NCBI GenBank assembly: GCA_035527895.1
Contig: DATKZQ010000198.1
Location: 1-30,414 of the forward strand
Length of the DNA stretch: 30,414 nucleotides
Origin: JADFWK01 sp035527895
GTDB taxonomy: Bacteria > Desulfobacterota > DSM-4660 > Desulfatiglandales > B25-G16
Reading direction: 5' to 3'
Below are positions 15,493 to 23,335 of the stretch, in pieces. Numbering within the stretch: the first letter of the stretch is position 1; the number at the start of each line of letters is the position of its first letter. Both the position numbers and the translations under genes were made by a program. The notes under the pieces are model-generated. The model was given only the letters and a program-made list of their open reading frames with translations, did no database searches and was not told where the DNA came from.

Positions 15493-16821
15493 TCAATCCT
15501 CCACAAGCATGCAGATTATGTCCATTACATTGGTGCGCGTAGGACCCGTCTTTACCAAATCACCGAGGGATTCAAAGAACGAATATGAGTCATTGGACGC
15601 GAGGTATGCATAAGGGTCAAGGCCCGCGTTCCGAGCAGCCTGGCACGTCAGGCCACTCACCATAGCACCTGCTGCATCGGTGGGACCATCGGTACCGTCC
15701 GTTCCGGCACTCAGCAGGGCAATCCGATCCCAACCGTCCAGGGAGATAGCGCATGCCAGGGCTAGTTCCTGATTCCTGCCCCCCTTTCCCTCGCCGCGGA
15801 TTGTTACCGTTGGCTCCCCTCCGGCCAATACGCAAGCAGGGGGCGCTATGGGCAGACCTGACTGGCTGATCTCCTTCCCGATGGCGGCAAATACCTGGGC
15901 TACCTCACGTGCCTCGCCCTCAATCTGAGATGACAGGATCATGGTGTTGTATCCAAGTGAGATGGCCTGCTCCCGAGCGGCCACAAGGGCATTTCTGTTA
16001 TTCCCTACAATGAGGTTTTGCACCTTCGAGAAAACCCGATCTCCTATCTTGGGTGTTTCGGGTATCAAGCCGGCTGCACCCTCTTGAAATATCGTCATCA
16101 CCTCTTTGGGTAGTTTCTCGGCAAGCTGATATTTTTCTACTATGGAAATGCAGTCACCGAAGGTGGTTTCATCGGGCACGGTTGGGCCTGACGCGATAAC
16201 ATCCAGCCTGTCACCGATCACATCCGAAAGCAGTAATGATACAAGGGTAGCTGGATATGCCGTCTTAGCAAGCCACCCGCCCTTGCTGCGCGAAAGGTGC
16301 TTCCTGATTGCATTTATCTCATCGATCGTCGCACCCGATTCCAGGAGGAGACGAGTAGTCTGTTGCTTTTCATCGAGACTGAGGGGAGGGCAAGGCGCCG
16401 GCAAAAGAGCGCTCCCTCCGCCGGAAAACGCGCATAGAATCAGATCCTCTTCCCCGCATTCACCTATCGTGTGCAAGAGTGATTCGGTAGCCTCGAGGCC
16501 TGCCTTATCCGGTATGGGGTGACCTGCCTCCATAGTATGCGTCTTCCCCAGAGGCATGCCATAGCCATACTTGACAATGATCCAACCGCTCGTTAGATGG
16601 TCCCCAAGTATCTCCTCCAATGCCTTGGCCATAGGCGCCGTACCCTTTCCTGCTCCAATCAGGAGAATCCTCTCGTAACGATCAAGGGCATATTCTCGGT
16701 CGCCCACAAATAGCTTGCTTCCCTCACGGCGAGCACAGTTTCGAACGGCCGCTTCGGGATCTACAGCATCGAGACCTGCCCTCAGTATGCGACCTAAGAT
16801 CTCTTTGTGATTGTCAATCAT
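15493..16821 (-). CDS. Glycerate 2-kinase, MOFRL/GckA type
   Basis: The product has 442 residues from the ATG at 16821, preferred because GGAG lies seven bases upstream; the longer frame would need a TTG at 16845 without a ribosome site. It has the two-domain DUF4147/MOFRL architecture: RILLIGAGKGTAPMAKALE and KYGYGMPLG early, then LILCAFSGGGSALL, NAIRKHLSRSKGGWLA, LLLSDVIGDRLDVIASGPTV, and in the MOFRL part CVLAGGEPTVTIRGEGKGGR and LSAGTDGTDGPTDAAGA. It phosphorylates D-glycerate to 2-phosphoglycerate with ATP, feeding lower glycolysis. It lies 58 bp behind the phosphofructokinase gene on the same strand, probably one transcript. Firm family call. Confidence 0.95.
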   Translation of the reverse strand: MIDNHKEILGRILRAGLDAVDPEAAVRNCARREGSKLFVGDREYALDRYERILLIGAGKGTAPMAKALEEILGDHLTSGWIIVKYGYGMPLGKTHTMEAGHPIPDKAGLEATESLLHTIGECGEEDLILCAFSGGGSALLPAPCPPLSLDEKQQTTRLLLESGATIDEINAIRKHLSRSKGGWLAKTAYPATLVSLLLSDVIGDRLDVIASGPTVPDETTFGDCISIVEKYQLAEKLPKEVMTIFQEGAAGLIPETPKIGDRVFSKVQNLIVGNNRNALVAAREQAISLGYNTMILSSQIEGEAREVAQVFAAIGKEISQSGLPIAPPACVLAGGEPTVTIRGEGKGGRNQELALACAISLDGWDRIALLSAGTDGTDGPTDAAGAMVSGLTCQAARNAGLDPYAYLASNDSYSFFESLGDLVKTGPTRTNVMDIICMLVED

Positions 16822-16879
16822 CGTCAAACTCCGGCTATTCGCCAAGGCCGTGTTTTAAGCCCACCGGTTTGTAACCCCT

Positions 16880-18148
16880 TCAAGCGAGGTTCCGTGGCTG
16901 TCCGGTATTATCCAAAACGCTCTGCCACAGGAGTCCCGACGGATCTATCCTTTTCCGGCCACTCACCGAAAGATGGATCGGCACATGGACAAAATGTCCG
17001 TTCCATATTCCCACCATCATCCCGGTCCTCCCGGATAGAGCTGCATGCACCGCATTCTCCCCAAGCTGAAAACACAGCACGGAATCGTCGGGAGTGGCCG
17101 GTGCGCTGCGTATCATATAGGAGGGATCCAGGTATTTCAGTGTTGCCGGAATGCCTTTGGCCCGAAAGTATTCTGCAATTGCGTCTTTCAAGTAGTACCC
17201 TATGTCCCCGAGCTTCTTGTTTCCCGATGCATCGGTCCCCGCAACAGGCACGTATTCCTGCCCTGCGCCTTCTGCAACAACAATCACGGCATGCCGTTTC
17301 CTGGTAATACGGTCTTCGAGGTAGAAACAAACCTTTTCCACTGAAAAGGGGATCTCCGGTACCAGCACCAGGTTTACGTCGCTTGATGCGAGGGTGGCGT
17401 AAGCAGCTATGAATCCGGATTCCCTTCCCATGAGTTTCACGATCCCAATCCCGTTTCGTACCCCCTTGGCCTCCATGTGAGCGCCTGTAATGGGTATTTG
17501 GCTCATATCAACGGCGGTCTCGAAGCCGAATGATTTTTCCGTATATAAGAGATCGTTATCAATAGTCTTGGGAATGCCAATAACGGAGATATGCTTGCCT
17601 CTCTCCGTTATCTCTCTCGTGATTGCAAGTGCGCCCCTCTGGGTTCCATCACCCCCGATAGTGAAGAGCATGTCTATTTCCCTTTCCAGAAGGAAATCCG
17701 CCATGAGTGCAGGGTCTTGCGGGCCTCGGGATGTGCCGAGCATGGTCCCGCCATCCTTGTGGATGTCTTCTACCAGTTCCGGTTCAAGGATGAGAGGCTC
17801 ATGATTGAACGAGGCGATCAAGCCCTCGTATCCATACCGCAAGCCAAGTATATCCTTCACGCCATAGCGGTACCACAGGACCATAACAAGGGACCTGATT
17901 ACGTCGTTCAGGCCCGGGCACAGCCCACCACAGGTGACCAGAGCGGCGCGGCTCTTATCCGGATCAAAAAAGATCTTCTTTCGCGGACCTGCCTTTTCCA
18001 GGAAAGGCGGTTTATCCTGTCCTTTCCGGTACCCTGAAAGCGTTGCATCAATGAGCACCCCCTCGCTGGCATCAACGAATACCGCCGAATCCAGGGGAGA
18101 GGGATACCTGCACACACCAATTCTCTCGATACTGAAGCCCTCTGACAT
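16880..18148 (-). CDS. 6-phosphofructokinase, ATP-type residue with PPi-type lysine
   Basis: The product has 422 residues from the ATG at 18148, with GAGGAG (18154-18159) upstream; a TTG just before it is less likely. PFK motifs are VTCGGLCPGLNDVIR (72-86), FTIGGDGTQRGA (163-174), IGIPKTIDNDL (191-201) and KLMGRESGFIA. In E. coli numbering the GGDGT motif puts Gly at position 104, which favours ATP, while PKTIDND puts Lys at 124, typical of pyrophosphate-dependent enzymes. This Gly/Lys pair is known from plant-type ATP-PFKs, so ATP is the likelier donor, but PPi is not excluded. The N-terminal extension of about 60 residues also fits that group. It is transcribed with the glycerate kinase and read divergently from the alcohol dehydrogenase. 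Confidence 0.93.
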   Translation of the reverse strand: MSEGFSIERIGVCRYPSPLDSAVFVDASEGVLIDATLSGYRKGQDKPPFLEKAGPRKKIFFDPDKSRAALVTCGGLCPGLNDVIRSLVMVLWYRYGVKDILGLRYGYEGLIASFNHEPLILEPELVEDIHKDGGTMLGTSRGPQDPALMADFLLEREIDMLFTIGGDGTQRGALAITREITERGKHISVIGIPKTIDNDLLYTEKSFGFETAVDMSQIPITGAHMEAKGVRNGIGIVKLMGRESGFIAAYATLASSDVNLVLVPEIPFSVEKVCFYLEDRITRKRHAVIVVAEGAGQEYVPVAGTDASGNKKLGDIGYYLKDAIAEYFRAKGIPATLKYLDPSYMIRSAPATPDDSVLCFQLGENAVHAALSGRTGMMVGIWNGHFVHVPIHLSVSGRKRIDPSGLLWQSVLDNTGQPRNLA

Positions 18149-18254
18149 CAATTCTCCTCATTTCCCGGCAAACACGGTACATACAACAACGGCATTTTTA
18201 CATTTTAAAAATACATAGACAATCAAAAACAGAGTCAAGCGGTAAAATTTGGCC

Positions 18255-18291
18255 AAACCCGCCATCTTCTGGTACTATGAGGCGGGTTTTT
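18255..18291 (+). terminator. Terminator-like hairpin in the leader of the alcohol dehydrogenase gene
   Basis: AAACCCGCC (18255-18263) pairs with GGCGGGTTT (18281-18289), nine pairs, and the T run goes on to 18291. It points along the + strand, but no + strand gene lies upstream; the next gene on that strand starts at 18346. It could be an attenuator of the dehydrogenase message or a stop for antisense transcription from the pfk side. Confidence 0.55.
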
Positions 18292-18345
18292 CAAAGGGAA
18301 TTTGTAGGCTCCAGAAGTTCACACAGATGAAAGGAGGTATATCCC

Positions 18346-19401
18346 GTGAAGGCCATGATCCTCAAGGAATTCTGCGAGATCGGCGAGAGGGGTGCAGCGG
18401 GAAAAAGGACCGATTTACCCCTCAAGCAAGAACCGTTGGAATGGGCGGAAATACCGGCCCCTGTCCCGAATCCCAACCAGATTTTGGTTAAGGTTTCGGT
18501 CTGCGGGGTGTGCCACACCGAACTTGATGAAATTGAGGGAAGGCTCATTCCCCCAAAGTTCCCCATAGTTTTGGGACACGAAATCGTGGGAAGGGTGGAG
18601 ACAGCCGGTTCGGATGTAGCCAAATTCAGGGCTGGAGACAGGGTAGGGATCGCCTGGATCTACTCGAGTTGCGGCACATGTGACTTCTGCCTCAGGGGTG
18701 ATGAAAACCTCTGTGACCAGTTTCAGGCCACCGGCCTCGATGCACATGGTGGATACGCGCAGTACACCGTTATCTCTGAGGACTTTGCCTACCCCATCCC
18801 CGAGAGGTTCTCCGATGCCCAGGCCGCCCCGCTTCTCTGCGCCGGAGTCATCGGCTATCGGGCCTTGAGGCTCTCCGGCATAAAACCCGGGCAAGTTCTC
18901 GGGCTCTACGGATTTGGGGCGTCAGCTCACATTGCCATCCAGGTTGCCAGATTCTGGAATTGCCGCATATTTGTCTTTACCAGAAAAGGCCAAAAGGCCC
19001 ATCAAGACTTGGCCAAGCAGCTGGGGGCGGAGTGGGTCGGCGCAACCGGAGATGCCCCGCCGGAGCTGCTCGATTGTGCCATTGATTTTACCCCGGTTGG
19101 AGAGCCGGTCAGAGAGGCGCTTAAGGTCTTGAAGAAGGGGGGAAGAGTTACTATCAATGCTATCCGGAAAATCAACCCGATCCCTGAATTGGACTATGCC
19201 ACTTATGTGTGGCATGAGCGGGAGATAAAGAGCGTAGCGAATGTTGCGAGGAGAGACGCCGAGGAGTTTCTACCCTTAGCCGCGCAAATTCCCATCATCC
19301 CCTCTGTGCAAGAGTTCGAACTCGAAAAGGCCAATGAGGCCCTCAGACTACTCAAAGCAGGAAAAATGCAGGGGGCAGGTGTTTTAAGGATACCGCACTA
19401 G
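18346..19401 (+). CDS. Zinc-dependent alcohol dehydrogenase family protein (MDR)
   Basis: The 351-residue medium-chain dehydrogenase starts at a GTG (18346) because AGGAGG (18332-18337) is correctly spaced; the ATG at 18355 is too far. Catalytic zinc ligands are C56 in CGVCHTEL, H78/E79 in LGHE and C165 in LLCAGVIGYRAL. The structural zinc lobe is C109-x2-C112-x2-C115-x7-C123. The nucleotide site reads LYGFGASAH (187-195), a GxGxxA variant of the Rossmann motif seen in this subgroup. The enzyme would interconvert an alcohol and an aldehyde with NAD(P). There is a hairpin with terminator features in its leader. Its link to the glycolytic genes read the other way is positional only. Confidence 0.93.
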   Translation: MKAMILKEFCEIGERGAAGKRTDLPLKQEPLEWAEIPAPVPNPNQILVKVSVCGVCHTELDEIEGRLIPPKFPIVLGHEIVGRVETAGSDVAKFRAGDRVGIAWIYSSCGTCDFCLRGDENLCDQFQATGLDAHGGYAQYTVISEDFAYPIPERFSDAQAAPLLCAGVIGYRALRLSGIKPGQVLGLYGFGASAHIAIQVARFWNCRIFVFTRKGQKAHQDLAKQLGAEWVGATGDAPPELLDCAIDFTPVGEPVREALKVLKKGGRVTINAIRKINPIPELDYATYVWHEREIKSVANVARRDAEEFLPLAAQIPIIPSVQEFELEKANEALRLLKAGKMQGAGVLRIPH

Positions 19402-19768
19402 ATTAACGCTCGCGCGCCGCTTTTCAGCGTTAACGTCCCTATTCGGCCTACTCATCTTGAAGCATACAAGACCTGCCCGTTTGCGCAGCGAGACTGCAAC
19501 GGTGCAACGGCTATGGCTTGCTCTCCAAAAAAGGCCAGAAATAACTCTGGTCCGGTTGTTTGTTCAGGACAAGAGTTTCCTAATTATACGACGTCCCCCT
19601 CTTCACACAAGGCCAATGAGCTCTGATATTCGACCTTCGGAAGGAAGGGGAGACCTGATTGCCGAATGCTTAATTGCTGCCCGATATGATTGGGGCAAAA
19701 GGAAAACCCTGCTCCCAAAAAATGACAAAAGTGAAGCCTTGCCCCCGGGCCTTCACTAGTTTCCTCAA
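19402..19768. other. 367-bp gap between adh and khpA
   Basis: No gene seen. The right half is a copy of the dispersed repeat B (19655-19751). Confidence 0.5.
19655..19751 (+). repeat. Dispersed repeat B, copy 1
   Basis: Aligns over about 96 bases with copy 4 (26851-26946): CTGATTGCCGAATGCTTAAT, then TATGATTGGGGCAAAAG, CTCCCAAAAAATGACAAAAG and a closing TTGCCCCCGGGC. This is a diverged copy. Confidence 0.75.
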
Positions 19769-19999
19769 CTACTCCAAGATCTCCAGGACACACCTCTTTC
19801 TCACCTTGGCCGAGGCAGCACCAAGTATCGTTCTCAGCGCCCTGGCGGTTCTTCCCTGCTTGCCGATGATCTTGCCCAAATCCTCTTTGGCTACCCCCAC
19901 TTCAATCACAGAGGTATGCGCTCCCCCTAGCTCTGTGACCACGACGTCTTCCGGCTTGTCCACGAGCGCTTTTGCCAGGTATGCAATCAAATCCTTCAT
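19769..19999 (-). CDS. khpA: KH-domain RNA-binding protein KhpA
   Basis: A 76-residue single KH domain with GKIIGKQGRTARALRTIL (42-59), containing the GxxG loop GKQG that contacts RNA, and the usual start MKDLIAYLAKALVDKPEDV. KhpA acts as a small RNA chaperone, often with KhpB, in cell envelope and division control. GGGAGG lies nine bases before the ATG. In many bacteria it is encoded between rpsP and rimM; here it stands alone between repeats, which is unusual. Confidence 0.93.
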   Translation of the reverse strand: MKDLIAYLAKALVDKPEDVVVTELGGAHTSVIEVGVAKEDLGKIIGKQGRTARALRTILGAASAKVRKRCVLEILE

Positions 20000-20120
20000 C
20001 TCAGCTTACCTCCCTGTTCGATTTCGCCACTACGCCACGGCAATTTGCCTCAGCCCTCTCACCTCTTTCCTGATTTTCTTACCGGTGCGAGAGCCCGTCA
20101 CAAGACTTATTTACTAATGC

Positions 20121-20173
20121 CTGCCCGCCATTCTTCTGGCGGACTTGCCCGCCGTTTGTCTGGCGGGCCTGAC
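20121..20173. repeat. Hairpin repeat C, copy 1
   Basis: Alternating CCCGCC and GGCGGG blocks give two possible hairpins (CCCGCC-ATTCTTCT-GGCGG and CCCGCC-GTTTGTCT-GGCGGG). A 34-base part (20138-20171) matches 23197-23230 apart from about five positions. Confidence 0.75.
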
Positions 20174-20560
20174 CCCATTCAGTTGTCCTCAGGATTCAAG
20201 AAGCAAGACCCCCCGTTCTCCTAGACTACCTAATGGCAACCCTCCACAAGGGCCAGCATCAAGGGGAGGTACACTAAAAGTACAATGCCAGAAAAACTAC
20301 AGAAGTCAAGACTGATTTTTCTAGGTAGTAAATACGTAGTTAAATTCAGTACTACCGGCTGAAGAGCAGGTTGGTATTGGCTGAGAGAGGAGAGCAGATT
20401 TCAATCGGCGATCAAAAGGCCAACTGTTTTTCTTACCTACTGAAACGGGTGTATCCTGACTAAAAGGAAGACCGAATTTTTCTTCGGTAAAGGGCAGCCG
20501 CAAAATAACCCTGGCGGTTCGGGTGAAACATCTGCGATGATAACCCCTCAACGAGGAGGT

Positions 20561-20625
20561 AATTGGGGCAACAGCCGGGTTTGATCCCGAAAATGGCAAA
20601 GGTAAAGATTTGACCCCCAGCTCAC
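20561..20625 (+). repeat. Dispersed repeat B, copy 2
   Basis: Contains AATTGGGGCAACAGCCGGGT, then TTGATCCCGAAAATGGCAAA and GGTAAAGATTTGACCCCCAG followed by CTCAC. It lies next to the 3' end of the Cys-rich gene. Confidence 0.8.
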
Positions 20626-20650
20626 TAACCGCCCGGGAGCGTCTCCATCT

Positions 20651-21451
20651 TTAACTGTGCAGGTGTACTTTATCGAATCCGGGTCTAATGAATTCTCGTG
20701 CATCAGGAAATACTTGTTCCACTCTCCTGCGCAGCCGGTCAAGATGTACCAGCAGATCCACGATTTGCCTATCACCGAGAGGGTAATAGGTGCGTATTGC
20801 TCCCCACGCACCAATCGAACGGTCTATACCAATTAATGCGACTTTCGCCGAACCATCCGAGTCACGGTAAAATTCATCATGGATCTCCGGCTTTTCTTCC
20901 AAGCGCCCTCGGACTGCCCTCATGAGTTTCACATAAATCTGGTGTTGATACCAGCGAACCACTTGCACTGCCTCTTCGAGACCGGCACCTTCCCCCATCG
21001 GGGTGATAGTGGGTATCTTGAGCAACTCGTTCAGGTTCAGCTCATCTTCCGGTGGCCCAAAGAGGTCTCGTGCGGAATCAAACCAGTCATCCACCATCTC
21101 GCCATAAGCCTTGGCCGCACGGCAACATTCGTGGTTTCTGGCAACTTCCTTGTTATACCTGTCTTCCTCTGCCGGTTCACCACTATCCAGAGAATCCAGA
21201 TCGATCCCTTCTCGCTCCGCAGCTTCTTTCAACAGATCAAGGGTCACCTGAAACGTCTCGGCCAATTTCCGCCAAAATAATTCGTTGGTGATATCACGGC
21301 TTTCAGGATCAGCAGACTCTTCATCGCCAAGTGCGAAATTCAAGCATCGGGAAGTAAACTGACAACGCTCACACCATCGATCACAGTAATTATAGATCCC
21401 GGTGATAAACTGTTTATTTTGGGCGAGCTTCTTAATTTGTTCCTTATTCAT
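20651..21451 (-). CDS. Conserved protein of unknown function with N-terminal Cys cluster
   Basis: The product has 266 residues from the ATG at 21451 (AGGA four bases upstream); a 25-codon longer frame exists but its first codons lie in a region rich in dyads. Near the N-terminus GIYNYCDRWCERCQFTSRC gives C23-x3-C27-x2-C30-x5-C36, which could hold zinc or an iron-sulfur cluster. The middle is acidic (residues about 42-115, many Glu/Asp) and mostly helical; the end has SIGAWGAIRTYYPLGDRQIV and a helical LLVHLDRLRRRVEQVFPDA. There is no signal peptide or membrane segment. I do not recognise a named family. An 11-bp stem-loop and a 14-bp palindrome lie in its upstream region. Confidence 0.8.
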   Translation of the reverse strand: MNKEQIKKLAQNKQFITGIYNYCDRWCERCQFTSRCLNFALGDEESADPESRDITNELFWRKLAETFQVTLDLLKEAAEREGIDLDSLDSGEPAEEDRYNKEVARNHECCRAAKAYGEMVDDWFDSARDLFGPPEDELNLNELLKIPTITPMGEGAGLEEAVQVVRWYQHQIYVKLMRAVRGRLEEKPEIHDEFYRDSDGSAKVALIGIDRSIGAWGAIRTYYPLGDRQIVDLLVHLDRLRRRVEQVFPDAREFIRPGFDKVHLHS

Positions 21452-21503
21452 GATATCCTGTGCTGCCTCCGGTATGGAGCTCCGGTCTTCCGGCCTGACC
21501 ATT

Positions 21504-21529
21504 ACCATGCAGAATGTTTTCTGCATGGT
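21504..21529. promoter_or_regulatory. 11-bp perfect inverted repeat upstream of the Cys-rich gene
   Basis: ACCATGCAGAA (21504-21514), loop TGTT, TTCTGCATGGT (21519-21529). It lies about 53 bases before the likely start codon and could be an operator or an RNA hairpin. No T run follows on either strand, so it is not a typical terminator. Confidence 0.55.
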
Positions 21530-21572
21530 CTACCATTACTCGCTTTTTTTCAGGGGCGAAATAGATAGTTCT

Positions 21573-21586
21573 ATGGAGGCCTCCAT
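21573..21586. promoter_or_regulatory. 14-bp perfect palindrome
   Basis: ATGGAGGCCTCCAT is self-complementary without a loop, typical of a dimeric protein binding site. It lies between the tautomerase stop and the Cys-rich gene, about 120 bases before the latter's start. Confidence 0.4.
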
Positions 21587-21624
21587 TCTCATTCGGCCTG
21601 TTTATGCGTCCGACGGTTGATCGA

Positions 21625-21825
21625 TTACGGAGGGGTATCTTTAAACTTTTCTGAAGCTGGTTCTCCACCAATTCCCCAATGGGATTTTTGGATTTCATGT
21701 ACGATAACCTCTACGGCCTGTAATGGTATGCCCAAATCCACAAAGACCTTGGTTATACCCTCTATCACGGTCTTGGCTTTTTCCTGCCCAAAACCTTCCC
21801 AGACGTTTACATGAACAATAGGCAT
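21625..21825 (-). CDS. 4-oxalocrotonate tautomerase family protein
   Basis: The product has 66 residues from the ATG at 21825, chosen because GGAGG (21832-21836) is six bases upstream and because Met-Pro gives the catalytic N-terminal Pro1 after Met removal. The frame reads MPIVHVNVWEGFGQEKAK, then a helix, then VEVIVHEIQKSHWGIGGEPA, the typical 4-OT end. These small hexameric enzymes move double bonds between keto and enol forms in ring-fission pathways. It has no catabolic neighbours here, so the substrate is open. Confidence 0.92.
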   Translation of the reverse strand: MPIVHVNVWEGFGQEKAKTVIEGITKVFVDLGIPLQAVEVIVHEIQKSHWGIGGEPASEKFKDTPP

Positions 21826-21925
21826 TTCCCACCTCCCAAGCATGCATTGGATCTAGTCTAACGGAGTAACACTGTATATCAAAAGTGCGGAACCGGGCCA
21901 CCCTTTTTTTAGGGCAAGCCCAAAA

Positions 21926-21994
21926 TGTGATTGCTGCAAAGGCCGGCATTACTCCCGAAAAATGGCAAAAGGAAAGGTTCGACCCCAAGCTCAC
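21926..21994 (+). repeat. Dispersed repeat B, copy 3
   Basis: GTGATTGCTGCAAAGGCCGG, ACTCCCGAAAAATGGCAAAA and GGAAAGGTTCGACCCCAAG followed by CTCACG match the repeat consensus with several changes. Confidence 0.75.
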
Positions 21995-22023
21995 GTTAGA
22001 CAAGGCTCAACAGCAGACCGCAT

Positions 22024-22290
22024 TCACGCGAGCATCTCCCGGATGGTATGTTCGTATTCCGGGAAATATCGGCCAATGACCGGAAGGTCGAAGGTCTTCA
22101 GGATGCTGGTGTTACTTTCCCGCTTAAGGAGAAATTCAAATGACTTCTCCACGAGTTTCTCTGCTGAAACACGGCCGCCAGTCAGCTTCTCATGATATGA
22201 AGGATCGACGGCAACTGTATGGGTAGTTGTTGTCCGGCCCTTCACGGTTACCTTGAAGGTACGCTCGTCAATTTTTTCCACCGTTATCAT
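22024..22290 (-). CDS. Small conserved hypothetical protein
   Basis: This 88-residue protein begins MITVEKIDERTFKVTVKGR with a beta-rich first half and TTTTHTVAVDPSYHEKLTGG, followed by VSAEKLVEKSFEFLLKRESN and TSILKTFDLPVIGRYFPEYE. I recognise the pattern (RESNTSIL, FDLPVIGRYFPEYE) as a recurrent bacterial family without known function. It directly follows the HEPN/MNT module on the same strand (27 bp after the HEPN gene), so it may be co-transcribed, but nothing links it to toxin-antitoxin activity. Confidence 0.82.
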   Translation of the reverse strand: MITVEKIDERTFKVTVKGRTTTTHTVAVDPSYHEKLTGGRVSAEKLVEKSFEFLLKRESNTSILKTFDLPVIGRYFPEYEHTIREMLA

Positions 22291-22317
22291 TGTGCATCCT
22301 TCCTACCAGCGAACTCC

Positions 22318-22662
22318 TTACTTGGATGACTTCCGAATATCTCGCAATTGCTGTTTAACGGCCGGTAAATCCCGTTGAATAATCTCCCAGATAATACCTA
22401 AATCGACACCAAAATACTCGTGCACAATACGGTGACGTAGCCCAATGATCTTAATCCATTCTATCTCAGAATGTTCACCTTTGAAACTGTCTGGTAGGCG
22501 ATTAGCAGCTTCACCAATTATCTCAAGATTTCGAACCACGGCATCAGTGGTCTTCTCATCCTCTTCAAACGATTTACGAGGCATACCCGATGTGTAGCGC
22601 TCTATTTTCTCAATGGCTTCCCAAATGTCTTCGATCAGGAGAACAGCCGGACGCTTAGACAT
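22318..22662 (-). CDS. HepT-like HEPN-domain ribonuclease toxin (DUF86)
   Basis: This 114-residue all-helical protein has the HEPN active-site motif Rx4HxY: R76, H81, Y83 in GLRHRIVHEYFGVD. Earlier signature segments are VVRNLEIIGEAANRLP. In characterised pairs this protein is an RNase toxin and the adjacent nucleotidyltransferase neutralises it by adding AMP to the Tyr of the motif. Its start overlaps the end of the MNT gene by eight bases. Confidence 0.92.
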   Translation of the reverse strand: MSKRPAVLLIEDIWEAIEKIERYTSGMPRKSFEEDEKTTDAVVRNLEIIGEAANRLPDSFKGEHSEIEWIKIIGLRHRIVHEYFGVDLGIIWEIIQRDLPAVKQQLRDIRKSSK

Positions 22663-22945
22663 AGATCAGTTCCTTTTCGATAACTTCCAGGTATTTCGGT
22701 TTTATCGCTCTTCGTGATACTACCTCCACAGGGAGTCCGAGCAGTGTTTCAATCCTGTCTGCCAACGTGACGAACTCCAGTCCAATAGAAGGATCCACGT
22801 CTACGAGGATATCCACATCGCTGTCTGCGTGCTGCTCGTCACGGGCGTACGAGCCAAAAAGCCCCAGGCGGCTCACCTTAAACCGCGTCTCGAGTTCATA
22901 TCTGTGCTTGGTCAAAAGACTCAGAATTTCCTTTCGTGTCTTCAT
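22655..22945 (-). CDS. MntA-like minimal nucleotidyltransferase antitoxin
   Basis: The 96-residue protein carries the GSx10DxD motif of minimal nucleotidyltransferases: G31-S32 in GLFGSYARDEQHADSDVDI, with D43 and D45 as metal ligands. The third acidic position is expected in the LPVEVVSRRA segment. It is the antitoxin partner that AMPylates the HEPN toxin; order and overlap with the next gene are the usual ones. Confidence 0.92.
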   Translation of the reverse strand: MKTRKEILSLLTKHRYELETRFKVSRLGLFGSYARDEQHADSDVDILVDVDPSIGLEFVTLADRIETLLGLPVEVVSRRAIKPKYLEVIEKELIYV

Positions 22946-23335
22946 ATAGACTCATATCCTAGTTCTTTGAAACTGTGTGTATAAGAGTACAACATGAAAG
23001 AGATTATTTCAAAAACATTATTGCGTGAGGCTCTCTAGCAAAGCTCCCACTCGGCTGCCAGAGATTAGCCTTATCAATGTACCGTAGGTTAGATACGTCG
23101 ATAAATCCATCAAAACCAGCTACTGGGCCACAACGTATGCCGGTTTTGGGCTATTCTCTCGCGCGAAGGATGCTGACGAATGTTATTAGGACCGTGGCGG
23201 GCTTGTCCGCCAGTTTTCTGGCGGGCCTGGTACCGATTTCACACCTCATATGTATTTGATTTTTCTCGCCGCTCGCAGTATGGTAACAGGGTAGAATCCT
23301 CATACATTCAGATATGTCAATAGGAGGCACATATC
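22946..23335. other. 390-bp gap between the HEPN/MNT module and the dipeptidase gene
   Basis: It contains repeat C copy 2 (23196-23231) and the leader of the dipeptidase gene with AGGAGG (23321-23326). It is the only place for the promoters of both divergent units, but no clear -35/-10 pair was found. Confidence 0.45.
23196..23231. repeat. Hairpin repeat C, copy 2
   Basis: GGCGGGCTTGTCCGCC followed by AGTTTTCTGGCGGGCCTGG; the GTCCGCC/GGCGGGC blocks can pair. Close match to 20138-20171. Confidence 0.75.

Larger units (their letters stand above)
20000..20650. other. 650-bp gap between khpA and the Cys-rich gene
   Basis: It holds repeat C copy 1 (20121-20173) and repeat B copy 2 (20561-20625). 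A minus-strand frame of 92 codons (20321-20599) runs into repeat B and has no family features, so it was not accepted. Confidence 0.5.

Noticed and set aside
20321..20599. 92-codon minus-strand ORF
   Set aside because: It runs into repeat B, has no recognisable motif or ribosome site, and its protein looks like translated repeat.
21444..21698. 84-codon minus-strand ORF overlapping the tautomerase and Cys-rich genes
   Set aside because: It overlaps two better supported genes in other frames and covers the two dyads; no family features.
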